Shown here: positions 38,969 to 38,978 of the stretch, piece after piece
Numbering within the stretch: the first letter of the stretch is position 1
How the letters are laid out: the number at the start of each line of letters is the position of its first letter
Assembly: GCA_910587995.1 (NCBI GenBank)
Contig: CAJUNS010000023.1
Coordinates: forward strand, 1 to 38,978
Origin: an uncultured Oscillospiraceae bacterium
Lineage (GTDB): Bacteria > Bacillota_A > Clostridia > Oscillospirales > Acutalibacteraceae
Reading direction: 5' to 3'
Length of the DNA: 38,978 nucleotides
Translations under genes and position numbers: made by a program
The notes under the pieces: generated by a model
Told to the model about the DNA's origin: nothing
The model's database searches: none
The model's input: only the letters and a program-made list of their open reading frames with translations

Positions 38969-38978
38969 CAAAACCCCG

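Overview
The window looks like chromosome of an anaerobic, GC-rich member of the Clostridia, most likely Oscillospiraceae (Flavonifractor/Oscillibacter/Intestinimonas type). This is inferred from a single-chain pyruvate:ferredoxin oxidoreductase, a split transketolase (C-terminal half only), a MurQ/MurK/MurR cell-wall recycling set, a PucR/CdaR-type regulator, DUF4830 and DUF2752 proteins, GC-rich codons, TTG and GTG starts, strong Shine-Dalgarno sites and promoters close to the sigma-A consensus with 17-base spacers. No phage, transposase, CRISPR array or toxin-antitoxin pair is visible. The window is mostly ordinary housekeeping sequence; the unusual material is in intergenic and leader regions.

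Layout. 1-530: a 229-bp tandem repeat (2.3 copies) carrying a perfect 15-bp hairpin, directly in front of the transketolase C-terminal subunit. 578-2307 (+): tktC, a GNAT acetyltransferase with an apparent 3' frameshift, and a small unknown protein. 2363-4442 (+): a consensus promoter driving a FIST-domain sensor protein and a soluble methyl-accepting chemotaxis protein. 4512-4601: three hairpins in a row. 4666-7266 (-): a large soluble GAF/PAS hybrid histidine kinase. 7612-8372 (-): a four-helix membrane protein behind a long leader with a short ORF and alternative stems. 8446-14155 (-): AEC transporter, HAD hydrolase, DUF5655 protein, aconitase, NUDIX hydrolase and isocitrate dehydrogenase, probably one operon giving citrate to 2-oxoglutarate. 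14358-16302 (+): an ABC exporter with a structured leader. 16563-20174 (-): murC, a Cof-type phosphatase, a lipoprotein and a PD40/TolB-like protein. 20438-20884 (+): an unknown 148-residue protein. 20956-24621 (-): nifJ (PFOR).

24837-26136 (+): degV and a DUF2752 membrane protein. 26223-26520: an AT-rich block with two promoters and inverted repeats, followed by murQ, murK and murR (26713-29474, +) for N-acetylmuramate salvage. 29599-30636 (-): a FemAB-type peptidoglycan-bridge aminoacyltransferase. 30949-33702 (+): a MATE exporter, an Sfp-type phosphopantetheinyl transferase and a DUF4830 protein. 34065-35177 (+): an orphan MsmK/UgpC-type sugar-importer ATPase. 35402-36600 (+): a PucR-type regulator whose promoter holds two palindromes. 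36762-38644 (+): ftsE, with a long acidic tail, and ftsX. 38780-38968 (+): tRNA-Asp and tRNA-Thr.

Two themes recur. One is cell-wall building and recycling (murC, FemAB, murQ-murK-murR, ftsEX). The other is membrane-protein genes with long structured leaders that contain tiny ORFs (the 158-residue membrane protein and the ABC exporter), which suggests leader-peptide or attenuation control. All functional names come from reading motifs and overall similarity by eye; no database search was run.
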